From Hyphomicrobium sp. D-2 (GTDB lineage Bacteria > Pseudomonadota > Alphaproteobacteria > Rhizobiales > Hyphomicrobiaceae): a stretch of DNA of 64,000 bases. The position numbers were made by a program, and so were the translations under genes. Location: contig NZ_JARXLA010000008.1 in assembly GCF_029872155.1 (NCBI RefSeq), positions 622,501-686,500 of the forward strand, in the 5' to 3' direction. The notes under the pieces were generated by a model, which worked only from the letters and a program-made list of their open reading frames with translations, had not been told where the DNA came from and searched no databases. Shown in pieces: positions 18,403-27,379 of this stretch. Numbering within the stretch: position 1 is the stretch's first letter; each line of letters starts with the position of its first letter.

Positions 18403-20076
18403 ATGACGACGTCGGTGATGACGGCCGAGCAGGATTTGCTTGCGGCGGGCCCGGGCGCGCTGCTGGAGCGTGCGGAACGTGCGGTGGCTGCGGCCGATCG
18501 CGTGCTTGATGCCGCCAAGGTGGGCGTCAAGGCCATCGTTGCCGAAGCCGGCGTCGATAATGTCCAGCATACCGCGCACGGCTTGGCATGGCTTGCGACC
18601 GCTGTTGAAGGTCTGCGCCAGTTGCAGGTCTGGGGTTCCAACCTTTCCGCAGAAGGCCGTTTCAGCGATTTCGAGCAGCTCATCCTGCTGATCGGCTTTG
18701 GCGAGTATCTGGCGCAGATTTCCGGCGGCGTGCCGATGAGCCAGCTTGAGTTCGTGCGCCCCGAGCAGCTTGGTGTCGCCCGCTCGATCATCCGCACCTA
18801 CGAGGACGAAGTGGCGGACATGATCGCCGCCGGTTCAACGCAGGCGGTGAAGCAGAAGCTGGCCGACCTGATTGCGGCGCAGCCCAATGCAGCTACGTTC
18901 GGCGATCCTGGCCTCGACGAGACGCATGCTGCCATCCTCGATCAGATGCACACCTTCTCCGAGGCGGAGGTTGTTCCCTTCGCCCACGAATGGCATCTGG
19001 CCAATGAGTACATTCCGCTGGAAGTGATCCAGAAGGTTGCCGAGCTTGGCGTGTTCGGCCTGACGATGCCGGAAGAATTCGGCGGTATGGGCCTCGGCAA
19101 GGAGAGCATGTGCATCGTCTCTGAGGAGCTGTCGCGCGGCTATATCGGCGTCGGCTCGCTTGGCACCCGCGCCGAGATCGCGGGCGAACTGATCCTCAAC
19201 AACGGCACCGACGAGCAGAAGGCAAAGTATCTGCCGAAGATCGCTTCCGGTGAGCTGCTGCCGACGGCCGTATTCACTGAGCCGAATACGGGTTCGGATC
19301 TGGCCTCGCTGAAGACGCGCGCGGTGAAGGAAGGTGACACCTATAAGGTGACGGGCCAGAAGACCTGGATCACGCATCCGGTTCGCGCTGACCTGATGAC
19401 GCTGCTGGTGCGCACCAATCCGGACGAGCCGGGCTATCGCGGGCTTTCGATGCTGCTGGCTGAGAAGCCGCGCGGCGATGACGCCAATCCGTTCCCTGCC
19501 GATGGCATGAGCGGCGGCGAGATTGAAGTGCTCGGCTATCGCGGCATGAAGGAATACGACATTTCCTTCGACGGCTTCGAGGTTCCGGCCGACCAGCTTC
19601 TGGGCGGCAAGGAAGGTCAGGGCTTCAAGCAGCTGATGAACACGTTCGAAGCTGCCCGCATCCAGACTGCTGCGCGCGCTGTCGGCGTTGCGCAGGCGGC
19701 GATGGATCTTGGCCTCAAGTATGCGCTGGAGCGTATCCAGTTCGGCAAGCCGATCTATTCATTCCCGCGCATCTACAACAAGATCGTTATGATGGCGGTG
19801 GAAACGATGATTGCCCGTCAGCTCACGCTGTTCTCGGCGCGCCAGAAGGATCAGGGACACCGTTGCGACCTTGAGGCCGGCATGGCGAAGCTGCTCGGCG
19901 CACGCGTTGCGTGGGCGAACGCCGACTGCGCGCTGCAGATCCACGGCGGCAATGGCTTCGCGCTGGAGTATCCGATCAGCCGCGTTCTGTGCGACTCGCG
20001 CATTCTGAACATCTTCGAGGGCGCAGCTGAAATTCAGGCGCAGGTGATTGCGCGCCGCCTGCTGGAAGACAAGTAA
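18403..20076 (+). CDS. mcd: (2S)-Methylsuccinyl-CoA dehydrogenase
   Basis: This 557-residue acyl-CoA dehydrogenase has a strong ribosome-binding site, AGGGAGG, before its ATG. Residues about 1-150 form the extra N-terminal helical region typical of methylsuccinyl-CoA dehydrogenases. A full acyl-CoA dehydrogenase domain follows, with TAVFTEPNTGSDLASLKTRA, the TGQKTWITHPVRADLM segment, and a C-terminal ILNIFEGAAEIQ bearing the putative catalytic glutamate near residue 540. It oxidises methylsuccinyl-CoA to mesaconyl-CoA, feeding electrons to ETF. Together with ccr and ecm nearby it makes three consecutive steps of the ethylmalonyl-CoA pathway. Confidence 0.92.
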   Translation: MTTSVMTAEQDLLAAGPGALLERAERAVAAADRVLDAAKVGVKAIVAEAGVDNVQHTAHGLAWLATAVEGLRQLQVWGSNLSAEGRFSDFEQLILLIGFGEYLAQISGGVPMSQLEFVRPEQLGVARSIIRTYEDEVADMIAAGSTQAVKQKLADLIAAQPNAATFGDPGLDETHAAILDQMHTFSEAEVVPFAHEWHLANEYIPLEVIQKVAELGVFGLTMPEEFGGMGLGKESMCIVSEELSRGYIGVGSLGTRAEIAGELILNNGTDEQKAKYLPKIASGELLPTAVFTEPNTGSDLASLKTRAVKEGDTYKVTGQKTWITHPVRADLMTLLVRTNPDEPGYRGLSMLLAEKPRGDDANPFPADGMSGGEIEVLGYRGMKEYDISFDGFEVPADQLLGGKEGQGFKQLMNTFEAARIQTAARAVGVAQAAMDLGLKYALERIQFGKPIYSFPRIYNKIVMMAVETMIARQLTLFSARQKDQGHRCDLEAGMAKLLGARVAWANADCALQIHGGNGFALEYPISRVLCDSRILNIFEGAAEIQAQVIARRLLEDK

Positions 20077-20116
20077 GCCAGCGGCGCGCTTCCGACAGAA
20101 GTCAGACGAATAGAGA

Positions 20117-20147
20117 ACCCGGTGCCAGAAATGGCGCCGGGTTTTTT
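20117..20147 (+). terminator. Strong rho-independent terminator after mcd
   Basis: ACCCGGTGCCA (20117-20127) pairs over eleven positions with TGGCGCCGGGT (20132-20142) around a GAAA tetraloop, followed by six T residues. Confidence 0.95.
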
Positions 20148-20450
20148 CTTGTCCGGTGCGCGAGGGGGGGGGATGGCTGCCGTGGGCCTGGCTGGTGATG
20201 ATTTGCGGCGCGCGCGCAATGCTTTGGAAACCAGTCGAGGCGGAATTCTGGCATGGAGCGGGTTTTGAGGCGGCTTCATCAAGTGTGTGGCAGCATCTGT
20301 GGATGAGCGTGATCGGGCTGCGGGCTGTTTCCATTGCGGGTCTTGCGGACTGTTTGCCGCCTGATCATCTTAAGCGTGAAGACGCAGCGTTTGTGCAGCG
20401 GCGTTCGGCCAGTATTTAAAAGCCATTTTTTGGAGGCGATAGACGAAACC
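20148..20450. other. Intergenic region upstream of the BtuF-like gene
   Basis: About 300 bases follow the mcd terminator. A short plus-strand frame (20156-20419) has a tryptophan/cysteine-rich, non-protein-like composition and no ribosome-binding site. The region probably holds the promoter of the following gene. I do not recognise a cobalamin-riboswitch core, despite the B12 theme of the neighbourhood. Confidence 0.4.
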
Positions 20451-21416
20451 ATGACCAAGAAGAAGCCAAGTCTTCGTGTCGTTTCGCTCATCGCCAGTTC
20501 CACCGAAATCCTCAACGCGCTCGGCGCCGGCAAGCTTCAGGTTGGGCGCTCGCATGAGTGCGATTATCCGCCGTCGGTCCTCGACCTGCCGGCTATCACG
20601 CGGCCGAAGTTCAGTGTGCGCGGCGGCAGCGCGGAAATCGACAAGCGCGTACGCACGCTGGTTGAAAAGGGCCTGTCGGTCTACGAGGTGGATGCCGATG
20701 CGCTGGAGGCGCTGCACCCCGATGTGATCCTGACGCAGGATCAGTGTCAGGTGTGTGCAGTTTCGCTGCGCGATGTCGAGAAGGCGGTCTGCAAGCTGCT
20801 GCACGCCGATCCGCGCATCGTCTCACTGCATCCGCATACGCTGGACGATATTTATCGCGATATCGCGATGATCGCCGACGCGATCGCCGATCCGCAGGCG
20901 GGCAAGAAACTCGTCACATCGATGAAGAAGCGCTTCGCCGCAATTCGCGACAAGGTCGCCGATCAGCCGCGCAAACGTCTTGCGTTCATCGAGTGGGTTG
21001 ATCCGCCGATGTCGGGCGGACACTGGATGCCGGAGCTGATCGACATTGCCGGCGGTGAAAGCGTGTTCGGAACCACCGGACAGCCCTCGCCATGGATTAC
21101 CTGGAAAGATGTTGCGGCGGCCGATCCCGACGTGATCGTGATTGCGCCGTGCGGTTACGATCTTGATGTCACGCAGCGCGAGGTGCGTCCGCTGGCGCGC
21201 TATGCCATCTGGCAGCAGATGCGTGCAGTGCGCGAGGGAAATGTGTTTCTTGCCGATGGCAATGCGTTCTTCAATCGGCCGGGCCCGCGTCTGGTGGACA
21301 GCTGCGAGATCCTGGCCGAGATCATGCATCCCGACGTGTGCGATTTCGGTCTGCGCGGCGAAGCCTATGTGAAATACAAGATGGCGCGCGCGGGTGTGAT
21401 CGAGAAGGTGTCCTGA
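20451..21416 (+). CDS. Cytosolic BtuF-like (ABC substrate-binding fold) protein
   Basis: The ATG at 20451 gives 321 residues. The fold pattern is that of cluster A (BtuF/FepB-type) binding proteins: RVVSLIASSTEILNALGAG at the start, then LHPDVILTQDQCQVC and ADPDVIVIAPCGYDLD. It lacks a signal peptide or lipobox, so it appears cytosolic. The conserved-looking QDQCQVCAVS segment carries two cysteines that might bind a metal or cofactor. No ABC permease or ATPase genes adjoin it. Location near the B12-dependent mutase gene makes a cobalamin-related role attractive but inferred. Confidence 0.75.
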   Translation: MTKKKPSLRVVSLIASSTEILNALGAGKLQVGRSHECDYPPSVLDLPAITRPKFSVRGGSAEIDKRVRTLVEKGLSVYEVDADALEALHPDVILTQDQCQVCAVSLRDVEKAVCKLLHADPRIVSLHPHTLDDIYRDIAMIADAIADPQAGKKLVTSMKKRFAAIRDKVADQPRKRLAFIEWVDPPMSGGHWMPELIDIAGGESVFGTTGQPSPWITWKDVAAADPDVIVIAPCGYDLDVTQREVRPLARYAIWQQMRAVREGNVFLADGNAFFNRPGPRLVDSCEILAEIMHPDVCDFGLRGEAYVKYKMARAGVIEKVS

Positions 21417-21449
21417 TCGAGCGCAGAGGCAGAGTTGCGTGGCTGTTGC

Positions 21450-21680
21450 TCAGGCGATCATGGCGAACGTGATCGCCGCGGTGGCGGAGACAATTGCGCC
21501 AGCGGAAAAGCCCAGCATCAACGCCGAGAAGAATGTGGTGGAGCTGGGTGCCGTGCGCGACCATGCAATTTCATTGACCGCATCATGCAGGGCGCGGCGA
21601 AGTTCCGGACCGCTGAGGGTATCGATGGGCCGATTGCGCCACGTGATGCTGTTGCTGACGATGCTACGCGATGATGACAT
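21450..21680 (-). CDS. Small membrane-anchored hypothetical protein
   Basis: This 76-residue frame encodes a polar, helical N-terminus (IDTLSGPELRRALHDAVNEIAW) and a C-terminal hydrophobic helix (FFSALMLGFSAGAIVSATAA). The layout suggests a tail-anchored small inner-membrane protein. It lies between the BtuF-like gene and the BamE-like gene. No family is recognised; coding status rests on composition. Confidence 0.5.
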   Translation of the reverse strand: MSSSRSIVSNSITWRNRPIDTLSGPELRRALHDAVNEIAWSRTAPSSTTFFSALMLGFSAGAIVSATAAITFAMIA

Positions 21681-21710
21681 GGGTGCTACGCTACATTTTA
21701 CGCAAACTGT

Positions 21711-22538
21711 TTAGGTCTCCTTCAGCAATCGGCGTGCCAATGCCATGCGGAGGCACGGCCAGCGCATTAACGTTTTGAGCTTGGCCTGATTGAGCTGGTT
21801 CAGAAGCTCGCGCGATAAAATTCCTGGCAGCCGGCGCCAGAGTAAACGGGGTGCACCTTCACGTCGCAGAATCTCCTGCTTGTCGATGAGAATCGCCGTG
21901 TAATAGAGGGCGTTGCGGCCTTCATCTCGGCCGTATGAGTCGCGGCAATACTGCCAGACTTCGGCAGCGCCATTGGAGCGCACGTAGTCGGGCCCACCGA
22001 TCAGCGAGACGAGTTCGGCGGTTTTCATGCCGGGCCGGACAGCGCTCCAGGCTTCAGGTGGGATTTCAGTGGCACATCCTGCAACGCCGATGGCTGATGC
22101 AACCATTGCTGACAGTGCCAAAATGGGGCGAACGTATCCGCGCGTGCCGAAGCGACCTTGCCGCGCGAAATGGATGTTGGCCCGAGCCGCAGCCGTGCTG
22201 ACGTTGGCTGCCGGACCTGACGTGCTCTGAGTAATGTGAAGCGGCGCCGCGTATGTTACCTGCATCGCGTTCAGTGTCTGCTGCCACAGCGCGGCCTCAG
22301 CATGAGCCTGACGGCGGTCTCGCCGCTGTTGCCGTTGCCGCTCTTCAAGATCGGACAGCGACCCGAACCAGATCAGCAACGCAACGGGCCCGCCGATCAT
22401 CAATGCAAATGTGCAAACCACTACGGCGACCTTGGCGCCACCAATTAGAATGCATGCATGCACGAGCAACACGATGATCGCAGCGGCGAGAAGAAATGGC
22501 GATCCCTTGTGCAGCATCGGTGTGTCGGCCCCAGTCAT
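21711..22538 (-). CDS. Membrane protein with a BamE/SmpA-like segment
   Basis: This 275-residue protein has two adjacent hydrophobic stretches within residues 14-60, then a charged arginine/glutamine-rich helix (EERQRQQRRDRRQAHAEA). A later hydrophobic stretch ends in IGVAGC, resembling an internal lipobox. After it comes VRPGMKTAELVSLIGGPD...VWQYCRD, which matches the SmpA/OmlA (BamE-like) pattern. The arrangement suggests a fusion of a membrane module to a BamE-like domain, or two overlapping genes with an internal start. Function is unknown. Confidence 0.55.
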   Translation of the reverse strand: MTGADTPMLHKGSPFLLAAAIIVLLVHACILIGGAKVAVVVCTFALMIGGPVALLIWFGSLSDLEERQRQQRRDRRQAHAEAALWQQTLNAMQVTYAAPLHITQSTSGPAANVSTAAARANIHFARQGRFGTRGYVRPILALSAMVASAIGVAGCATEIPPEAWSAVRPGMKTAELVSLIGGPDYVRSNGAAEVWQYCRDSYGRDEGRNALYYTAILIDKQEILRREGAPRLLWRRLPGILSRELLNQLNQAKLKTLMRWPCLRMALARRLLKET

Positions 22539-22635
22539 CCAATCGTGGACTTTCTAGGGCGTACAGCCTGCGCCAAGCTTGCGTGGCTATGAATTCGGCT
22601 TGAAACCGCATGCGCAACTATAGGTGCGATAGTGC

Positions 22636-22718
22636 ATCACCCTTTGAACTCAATAATTTAAAGGATGACTGATCGCGAAAGTAATATGTTGTGCATAACT
22701 TAAAGGATGAGATGATCG
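22636..22718. promoter_or_regulatory. Triple TTYAAAGGRTGA repeat upstream of ftcR
   Basis: Two direct copies of TTAAAGGATGA, each followed within a few bases by TGATCG, start at 22658 and 22700. They are exactly 42 bases apart, about four helical turns. A third, imperfect inverted copy occupies 22636-22647 (TTCAAAGGGTGA on the minus strand). The last copy ends 22 bases before the ftcR ATG. This looks like a cooperative operator for the flagellar regulator gene. Confidence 0.5.
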
Positions 22719-22740
22719 TCGTGTGATTCGGGGGGTAGCG

Positions 22741-23412
22741 ATGATCATAATTGTTGATGATTGTGATGCGTTGGAGCGTGCAAACACTCTCGGGTTTGGT
22801 CGTGAGGGCATCTCGACCGAAGGCTTGATTGCCAGCGACTTCAGGGAATGGGTGCGGACCGCGCCGGAACCGGAACTCGCAGCGGTAGAAGCATTCGTGC
22901 TCGGCGAGTTCGATGATCGACGCATCTTTCCGAAGATCATCAAGCAGCGCACCCACGCGCCCGTGCTGGCGCTGAATGGCGGTCGCTCGCTGCAGGAAAC
23001 GCTGGATCTGTTTGCTTCGGGCGTCGATGACGTCATTGCCGATCCAACGCACATCCATGAAATTCTTGCGCGGATCAAAGCGATCAAACGCCGTGCGGGC
23101 ACCGAGCCTGCGGGCGAAGTGAGCGGCCAGATTCTCGTGTTTGGTGACGGTCGCGATCCTGAGGTGGGCGGTGAACCGCTGCATCTGCCGCGCCGTGAGC
23201 GTCGCATTCTCGAATACCTTGTGACCAACAAGGGGCGTCGCGTGACTAAGGGCCAGATCTTCAATTTTGTGTACGGACTGTTCTCTGAGGACATCGACGA
23301 GAACGTGATCGAGAGCCACATCAGCAAGCTGCGCAAGCGCTTGCGGCACCGGTTGGGTCATGACCCGATCGATTCGCAGCGGTATTTGGGATACCGACTG
23401 AACGACTGCTGA
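22741..23412 (+). CDS. ftcR: Flagellar transcriptional regulator FtcR/Rem (OmpR-type)
   Basis: Counted from the ATG at 22741, the protein has 223 residues. The N-terminal 118 residues are a receiver-like domain with IIIVDDCD at the first strand. The C-terminal 95 residues are an OmpR-type winged helix with LPRRERRILEYLVTNKGRRV and ENVIESHISKLRKRL. The sequence and its place just before flgE match Brucella FtcR and Sinorhizobium Rem, activators of flagellar genes. The usual phosphoacceptor aspartate after strand 3 is absent (AFVLGEFDD) and the usual lysine is replaced (IADP), so phosphorylation is doubtful. An upstream repeat array may control it. Confidence 0.88.
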   Translation: MIIIVDDCDALERANTLGFGREGISTEGLIASDFREWVRTAPEPELAAVEAFVLGEFDDRRIFPKIIKQRTHAPVLALNGGRSLQETLDLFASGVDDVIADPTHIHEILARIKAIKRRAGTEPAGEVSGQILVFGDGRDPEVGGEPLHLPRRERRILEYLVTNKGRRVTKGQIFNFVYGLFSEDIDENVIESHISKLRKRLRHRLGHDPIDSQRYLGYRLNDC

Positions 23413-23508
23413 CGAACTTGCATAAAAGCACGCGCGCCTATTCAGTTTCGCGCAAGGCGTGAATGTTCCAATCGGCCGCACACGGGCATGACGAGGGAGC
23501 ATTAGCCG

Positions 23509-24771
23509 ATGGGTCTTTATAGTACGATGCGGACAAGCGCATCCGGTATGGCTGCGCAGGCCAATCGGTTGGGTGCGGTTTCCGATAATATCGCGAACGC
23601 CACGACTGCAGGCTACAAGCGTTCGACGATTGAGTTTTCATCGTTGGTTCTTGATGGCGGCGGTTCCGAGTACGTCTCGGGCAGCGTTGAGTCGCACACG
23701 CGCTACATGATCAGCGAGCAGGGTGCGCGTAGCTTTACGACATCCGGCACGGATCTGGCTGTGAAGGGCAACGGCTTCTTCATCGTCAGCAACGAGAACG
23801 GCCAGACGTTCATGACGCGGGCCGGTTCGTTCGTGCCGAATGGCAATGGCGAGCTGGTCAACGCTGCCGGCTTCAAGCTGATGGGCTACAGCGTTCTCAA
23901 CGGTCCGCCGAGCATTGTTGCCAACGGCACTGCCGGGCTTGAAGTGGTGACGATCGGCAAGCTTGGCTTGCAGGCCAACGCCTCGACCGAAGGCCGGTTG
24001 AAGGTCAACATGCCGTTGAGCGCCGCTGTCGTTCCGGCAGCCAATTTGCCTTCGGCCAACGCGGCGACAGCACAACACACGGCGATGACGTCGCTCACTG
24101 CCTACGACAATCTCGGCAACCAGCTTACGCTCGACGTCTATTCGACGAACCTTGGCGGCGGAAACTGGGAAGTGTCCGTGTTCAATCGCGCGGATGCGGC
24201 TCCCGGTGGCGGGTTCCCGTATGCCGGCGGCGCGATGGCAACCGAAACGTTGGTGTTCGACACGACCAACGGTCAGTTTACATCGACCAGTCCGACATCA
24301 GTGACGGTGGCGGTTCCGAACGGTGCGAACCTCAAGATCGATATGTCCGGTAGCACCAATCTTGCCGGAAATTATCAGCTTCTGGACGCGACTGTCGTCA
24401 ACGGTAACGCACCGGAAGACGTCGATCGCATTGAGATTGCCGAAGACGGCACGATGTATTCCGTGTTTGGCAGCGGCACGCGCATTGCGACTTACAAAAT
24501 TCCGCTCGGTAGCGTTGCGAGCCCGGACAATCTGCAGCCAATGGCGGGCAACGTTTTCGTTGCAACGTCCAAGTCGGGCGAAATGCAGATCGGGTTCCCC
24601 GGTGAGAGCGGCTTCGGCACGATGATTGCGGGCGCGCTGGAGCAATCCACCGTCGATCTGGCGTCGGAGCTGACCACGATGATTGAGGCGGAGCGTAACT
24701 ATACCGCCAATTCCAAAGTGTTCCAGACCGGCGCCGAATTGATGGACGTCCTGGTCAACCTAAAGCGCTAA
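23509..24771 (+). CDS. flgE: Flagellar hook protein FlgE
   Basis: This 420-residue protein forms the curved hook between rod and filament. The N-terminus MGLYSTMRTSASGMAAQANR and NIANATTAGYKR are the conserved D0 helix and the rod/hook signature. The C-terminus ends MIEAERNYTANSKVFQTGAELMDVLVNLKR, with the matching terminal helix. It is exported by the flagellar type III system, so the absence of a signal peptide is expected. It is the first gene of a plus-strand run, 96 bases after ftcR. Confidence 0.95.
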   Translation: MGLYSTMRTSASGMAAQANRLGAVSDNIANATTAGYKRSTIEFSSLVLDGGGSEYVSGSVESHTRYMISEQGARSFTTSGTDLAVKGNGFFIVSNENGQTFMTRAGSFVPNGNGELVNAAGFKLMGYSVLNGPPSIVANGTAGLEVVTIGKLGLQANASTEGRLKVNMPLSAAVVPAANLPSANAATAQHTAMTSLTAYDNLGNQLTLDVYSTNLGGGNWEVSVFNRADAAPGGGFPYAGGAMATETLVFDTTNGQFTSTSPTSVTVAVPNGANLKIDMSGSTNLAGNYQLLDATVVNGNAPEDVDRIEIAEDGTMYSVFGSGTRIATYKIPLGSVASPDNLQPMAGNVFVATSKSGEMQIGFPGESGFGTMIAGALEQSTVDLASELTTMIEAERNYTANSKVFQTGAELMDVLVNLKR

Positions 24772-24809
24772 TGGCAGCGCTTTAGCACTCTAAGACGCGG
24801 ATTTATCGG

Positions 24810-26279
24810 ATGTCGCTTTCTGCCAGTCTCAACACTGCAGTGTCCAGCCTAGCTACTTTGGCGGACCAGACATCCGTGCTTTCCCGCAACGTTGCTCGGG
24901 CGGGAGATCCGACTGCGTCGAGGAAGGTCGCGCAGATAATCACGGTTCCGGGTTACGGCGTGCGTATGGCCGCCGTAACCCGTGTCGTGAATGAAGCGCT
25001 GTTCACGAGTGTTTTGAATAATTCATCCAGTGCGGCGGGGCAGCGTGCGCTCGTTGAGGCGCTGGATAAGCTTGAAGCTACGATAAACGATACCGAGCTT
25101 GATTTTTCTCCGGCTGCGCTGGTGCAGAAGCTGAACAACGCGCTGCAGCAGTATTCGTCGTCGCCGGAAAGCGATGCGTTCGCCCAATCGGCAGTGGCTG
25201 CCGCGCGTGATCTGGCCAACGCTTTGAATAGCGCCACTACGCTTGTGCAGGATGTGCGCAGCAAGGCTGACGCTGAAATTTCCAGTGCGGTTAGTTCCCT
25301 CAACACGCTGCTGTCGCGGTTCGAGGCCGTCAACAAGCAGATCGTCAAAGGCACGGTCAACGGCGGCGATGTGACGGACTATCAGGATCAACGCGATGCG
25401 TTGTTGCTGGAGATATCACAGGAAATCGGCATTCGCACGATTGCGCGTCCCGACGGCGGTATGAACATTTATACGGAAAGCGGTGTGACGCTGTTTGACG
25501 TCGTTCCGCGCCAGATCTCGTTCCAGCCAACGCCGATGCTGTCACCCGGTGTGGCAGGTAACGTTGTTTACGCAGATGGTGTGCCGATTACTGGCAGCGC
25601 TGCAACGATGGGCGTCAGCTCCGGACGCATCACCGGGCTGGTGCAGGTACGTGACGATGTCGGTGTAACCTATCAAAATCAGCTGGATGAACTTGCCCGC
25701 GGATTGATCGTTGCGTTTTCTGAGAGCGATCAAAGCGCGACGCCAACGCTGGCTGATGCAGCGGGATTGTTCAGCTGGAACGGCGGTCCCGGCTTGCCGC
25801 CTTCGGGTTCGATCACCTCGGGTCTGGCCGGCACAATTCGTCTCAATGCGGCAGTCGATCCAGATCAGGGCGGCGACGTGAAGAGGCTGCGTGATGGCGG
25901 CATGAACGGCGCTGCTTACGTCTACAACTCAGACGGTGTCGCAGGCTTTACCGGGCGACTTGACTCGCTCGTAGACCAGATGCGCGCATCTCAGACCTAT
26001 TCCTCCGACTCCAAGATCGCCACCGTCGCTACGCTTGTCGGCTTTGCTTCCAACTCAGCTGCCTGGCTGGAGGAGGCGCGACGCTCTTCGAACAACGAAT
26101 TCGAGTATCGCGAAACCGTCCTGGGGCGCGCGTCGGAGTCGCTGAATAAAATCACCGGCGTCAATCTTGACGAAGAAATGGCGCTGATGCTGGAGCTGGA
26201 GCGTTCATTTCAGGCATCGAGCAAAGTCATAACAACAATAGATTCGATGCTGGCGTCGCTGCTGGCAGCGGTGAGGTAA
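24810..26279 (+). CDS. flgK: Hook-associated protein FlgK (HAP1)
   Basis: This 489-residue protein is the first hook-filament junction protein. The N-terminal helix (SLSASLNTAVSSLATLADQ) and the C-terminal LDEEMALMLELERSFQASSK match FlgK. The usual glycine-rich NxANxxTxGY signature is degenerate here (NVARAGDPTASRKVAQ), as in other Hyphomicrobiales. It follows flgE by 38 bases and precedes flgL by 3, and would be coexpressed with them. Confidence 0.9.
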   Translation: MSLSASLNTAVSSLATLADQTSVLSRNVARAGDPTASRKVAQIITVPGYGVRMAAVTRVVNEALFTSVLNNSSSAAGQRALVEALDKLEATINDTELDFSPAALVQKLNNALQQYSSSPESDAFAQSAVAAARDLANALNSATTLVQDVRSKADAEISSAVSSLNTLLSRFEAVNKQIVKGTVNGGDVTDYQDQRDALLLEISQEIGIRTIARPDGGMNIYTESGVTLFDVVPRQISFQPTPMLSPGVAGNVVYADGVPITGSAATMGVSSGRITGLVQVRDDVGVTYQNQLDELARGLIVAFSESDQSATPTLADAAGLFSWNGGPGLPPSGSITSGLAGTIRLNAAVDPDQGGDVKRLRDGGMNGAAYVYNSDGVAGFTGRLDSLVDQMRASQTYSSDSKIATVATLVGFASNSAAWLEEARRSSNNEFEYRETVLGRASESLNKITGVNLDEEMALMLELERSFQASSKVITTIDSMLASLLAAVR

Positions 26280-26282
26280 GCT

Positions 26283-27332
26283 GTGAAGACAACATTCATC
26301 TCCACAAATTCCATGTCGGTCGCTACCCGCCAGGCTTTGGCGAAGGTGCAGCAACAGCTTGCCGATGCGCACCTGGAAATGACGACAAGCCGGTATGCGG
26401 ATGTCGGGAAAACGCTTGGTTACAAAGCGGGCGACACAATCTCGCTGCGGCAGGAGTTTGCCCGTCTCAACACCATAATCGACACCAACAGCACGGTAGC
26501 CTCACGCCTTAAATCATCTCAGTCGGTGCTTCAGAACCTGGTTGATACCGGGCGCGATTTTGTCGGCCAGCTCCTCGGTTCGCGTGTGGGCGGCGCAAGT
26601 GCTCTCAACGTTAAAGCCGAAGCACAATCGCGACTCGATGGCTTTATCGATGCCATGAACATGGCGTTTGGGGATGGCTATCTGTTTGCAGGTGTCAATT
26701 CCGACGTGAAGCCGGTTGCCGATTACTTCAGCACACCGACCAGTGCGAGCAAGCAGAGCGTTGCCAACGCCTTCTTTGCCGAGTTCAGGATCTATCAAGA
26801 CGATCCCGCTGCGGCTAACATCAGTGCCGCTGACATGCAGACGTTCCTGGACACGACGTTCTCAGATTTGTTTGCCGATCCGGCATGGACTTCGGATTGG
26901 TCGTCGGCATCGTCGCAGAATGCTCGCAGCCGAATTTCAAGTTCAGAGCTGCTTGAGACATCAACCAACGCCAATGAGTCAGCCTTCCGCAAGTTTGCTC
27001 AGGCATACACGATGATTGCCGACCTTGGCGTTGAGAACCTCGGGCAGCCGGCGTTCGAAGTTATCATCGACAAAGCCACCCAGCTTGTGAACGAAGCGAT
27101 ACAGGAGGTTGGCGATCTGCAGGCGCGGCTCGGCATATCTGAACAGCGCGTCGGTGACGCTAGTGAACGCATGAAGCTCCAGGTCGATATTCTTACGCGT
27201 CAGGTGAAAACACTGGAAGAGGTTGATCCTAACGAGGCAGCCGTACGAATTAATCAGATGCTGACTCAGATGGAAATCTCATACGCACTGACGTCACGTA
27301 TCATGGGGCTTAGCCTGCTGAAGTATATCTGA
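26283..27332 (+). CDS. flgL: Hook-associated protein FlgL (HAP3)
   Basis: The GTG at 26283 is preceded by GAGGTAAGCT and gives 349 residues. The protein is flagellin-like at both ends: the N-terminal helix has SVATRQALAKVQQQLADAHLE, and the C-terminus ends INQMLTQMEISYALTSRIMG. It sits between HAP1 and the filament. The central domain is variable, as expected. It starts three bases after the flgK stop, indicating translational coupling. Confidence 0.9.
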   Translation: MKTTFISTNSMSVATRQALAKVQQQLADAHLEMTTSRYADVGKTLGYKAGDTISLRQEFARLNTIIDTNSTVASRLKSSQSVLQNLVDTGRDFVGQLLGSRVGGASALNVKAEAQSRLDGFIDAMNMAFGDGYLFAGVNSDVKPVADYFSTPTSASKQSVANAFFAEFRIYQDDPAAANISAADMQTFLDTTFSDLFADPAWTSDWSSASSQNARSRISSSELLETSTNANESAFRKFAQAYTMIADLGVENLGQPAFEVIIDKATQLVNEAIQEVGDLQARLGISEQRVGDASERMKLQVDILTRQVKTLEEVDPNEAAVRINQMLTQMEISYALTSRIMGLSLLKYI

Positions 27333-27379
27333 TGAGCATAGAGTATTAGCGCGTAGCAATTCGTAAGTGAGATGGAAAC

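Noticed and set aside
20148-20450. Cobalamin riboswitch near B12-related genes
   Set aside because: I looked for the conserved B12-box-like core upstream of the BtuF-like gene and ecm and could not recognise one; a covariance-model scan would settle it.
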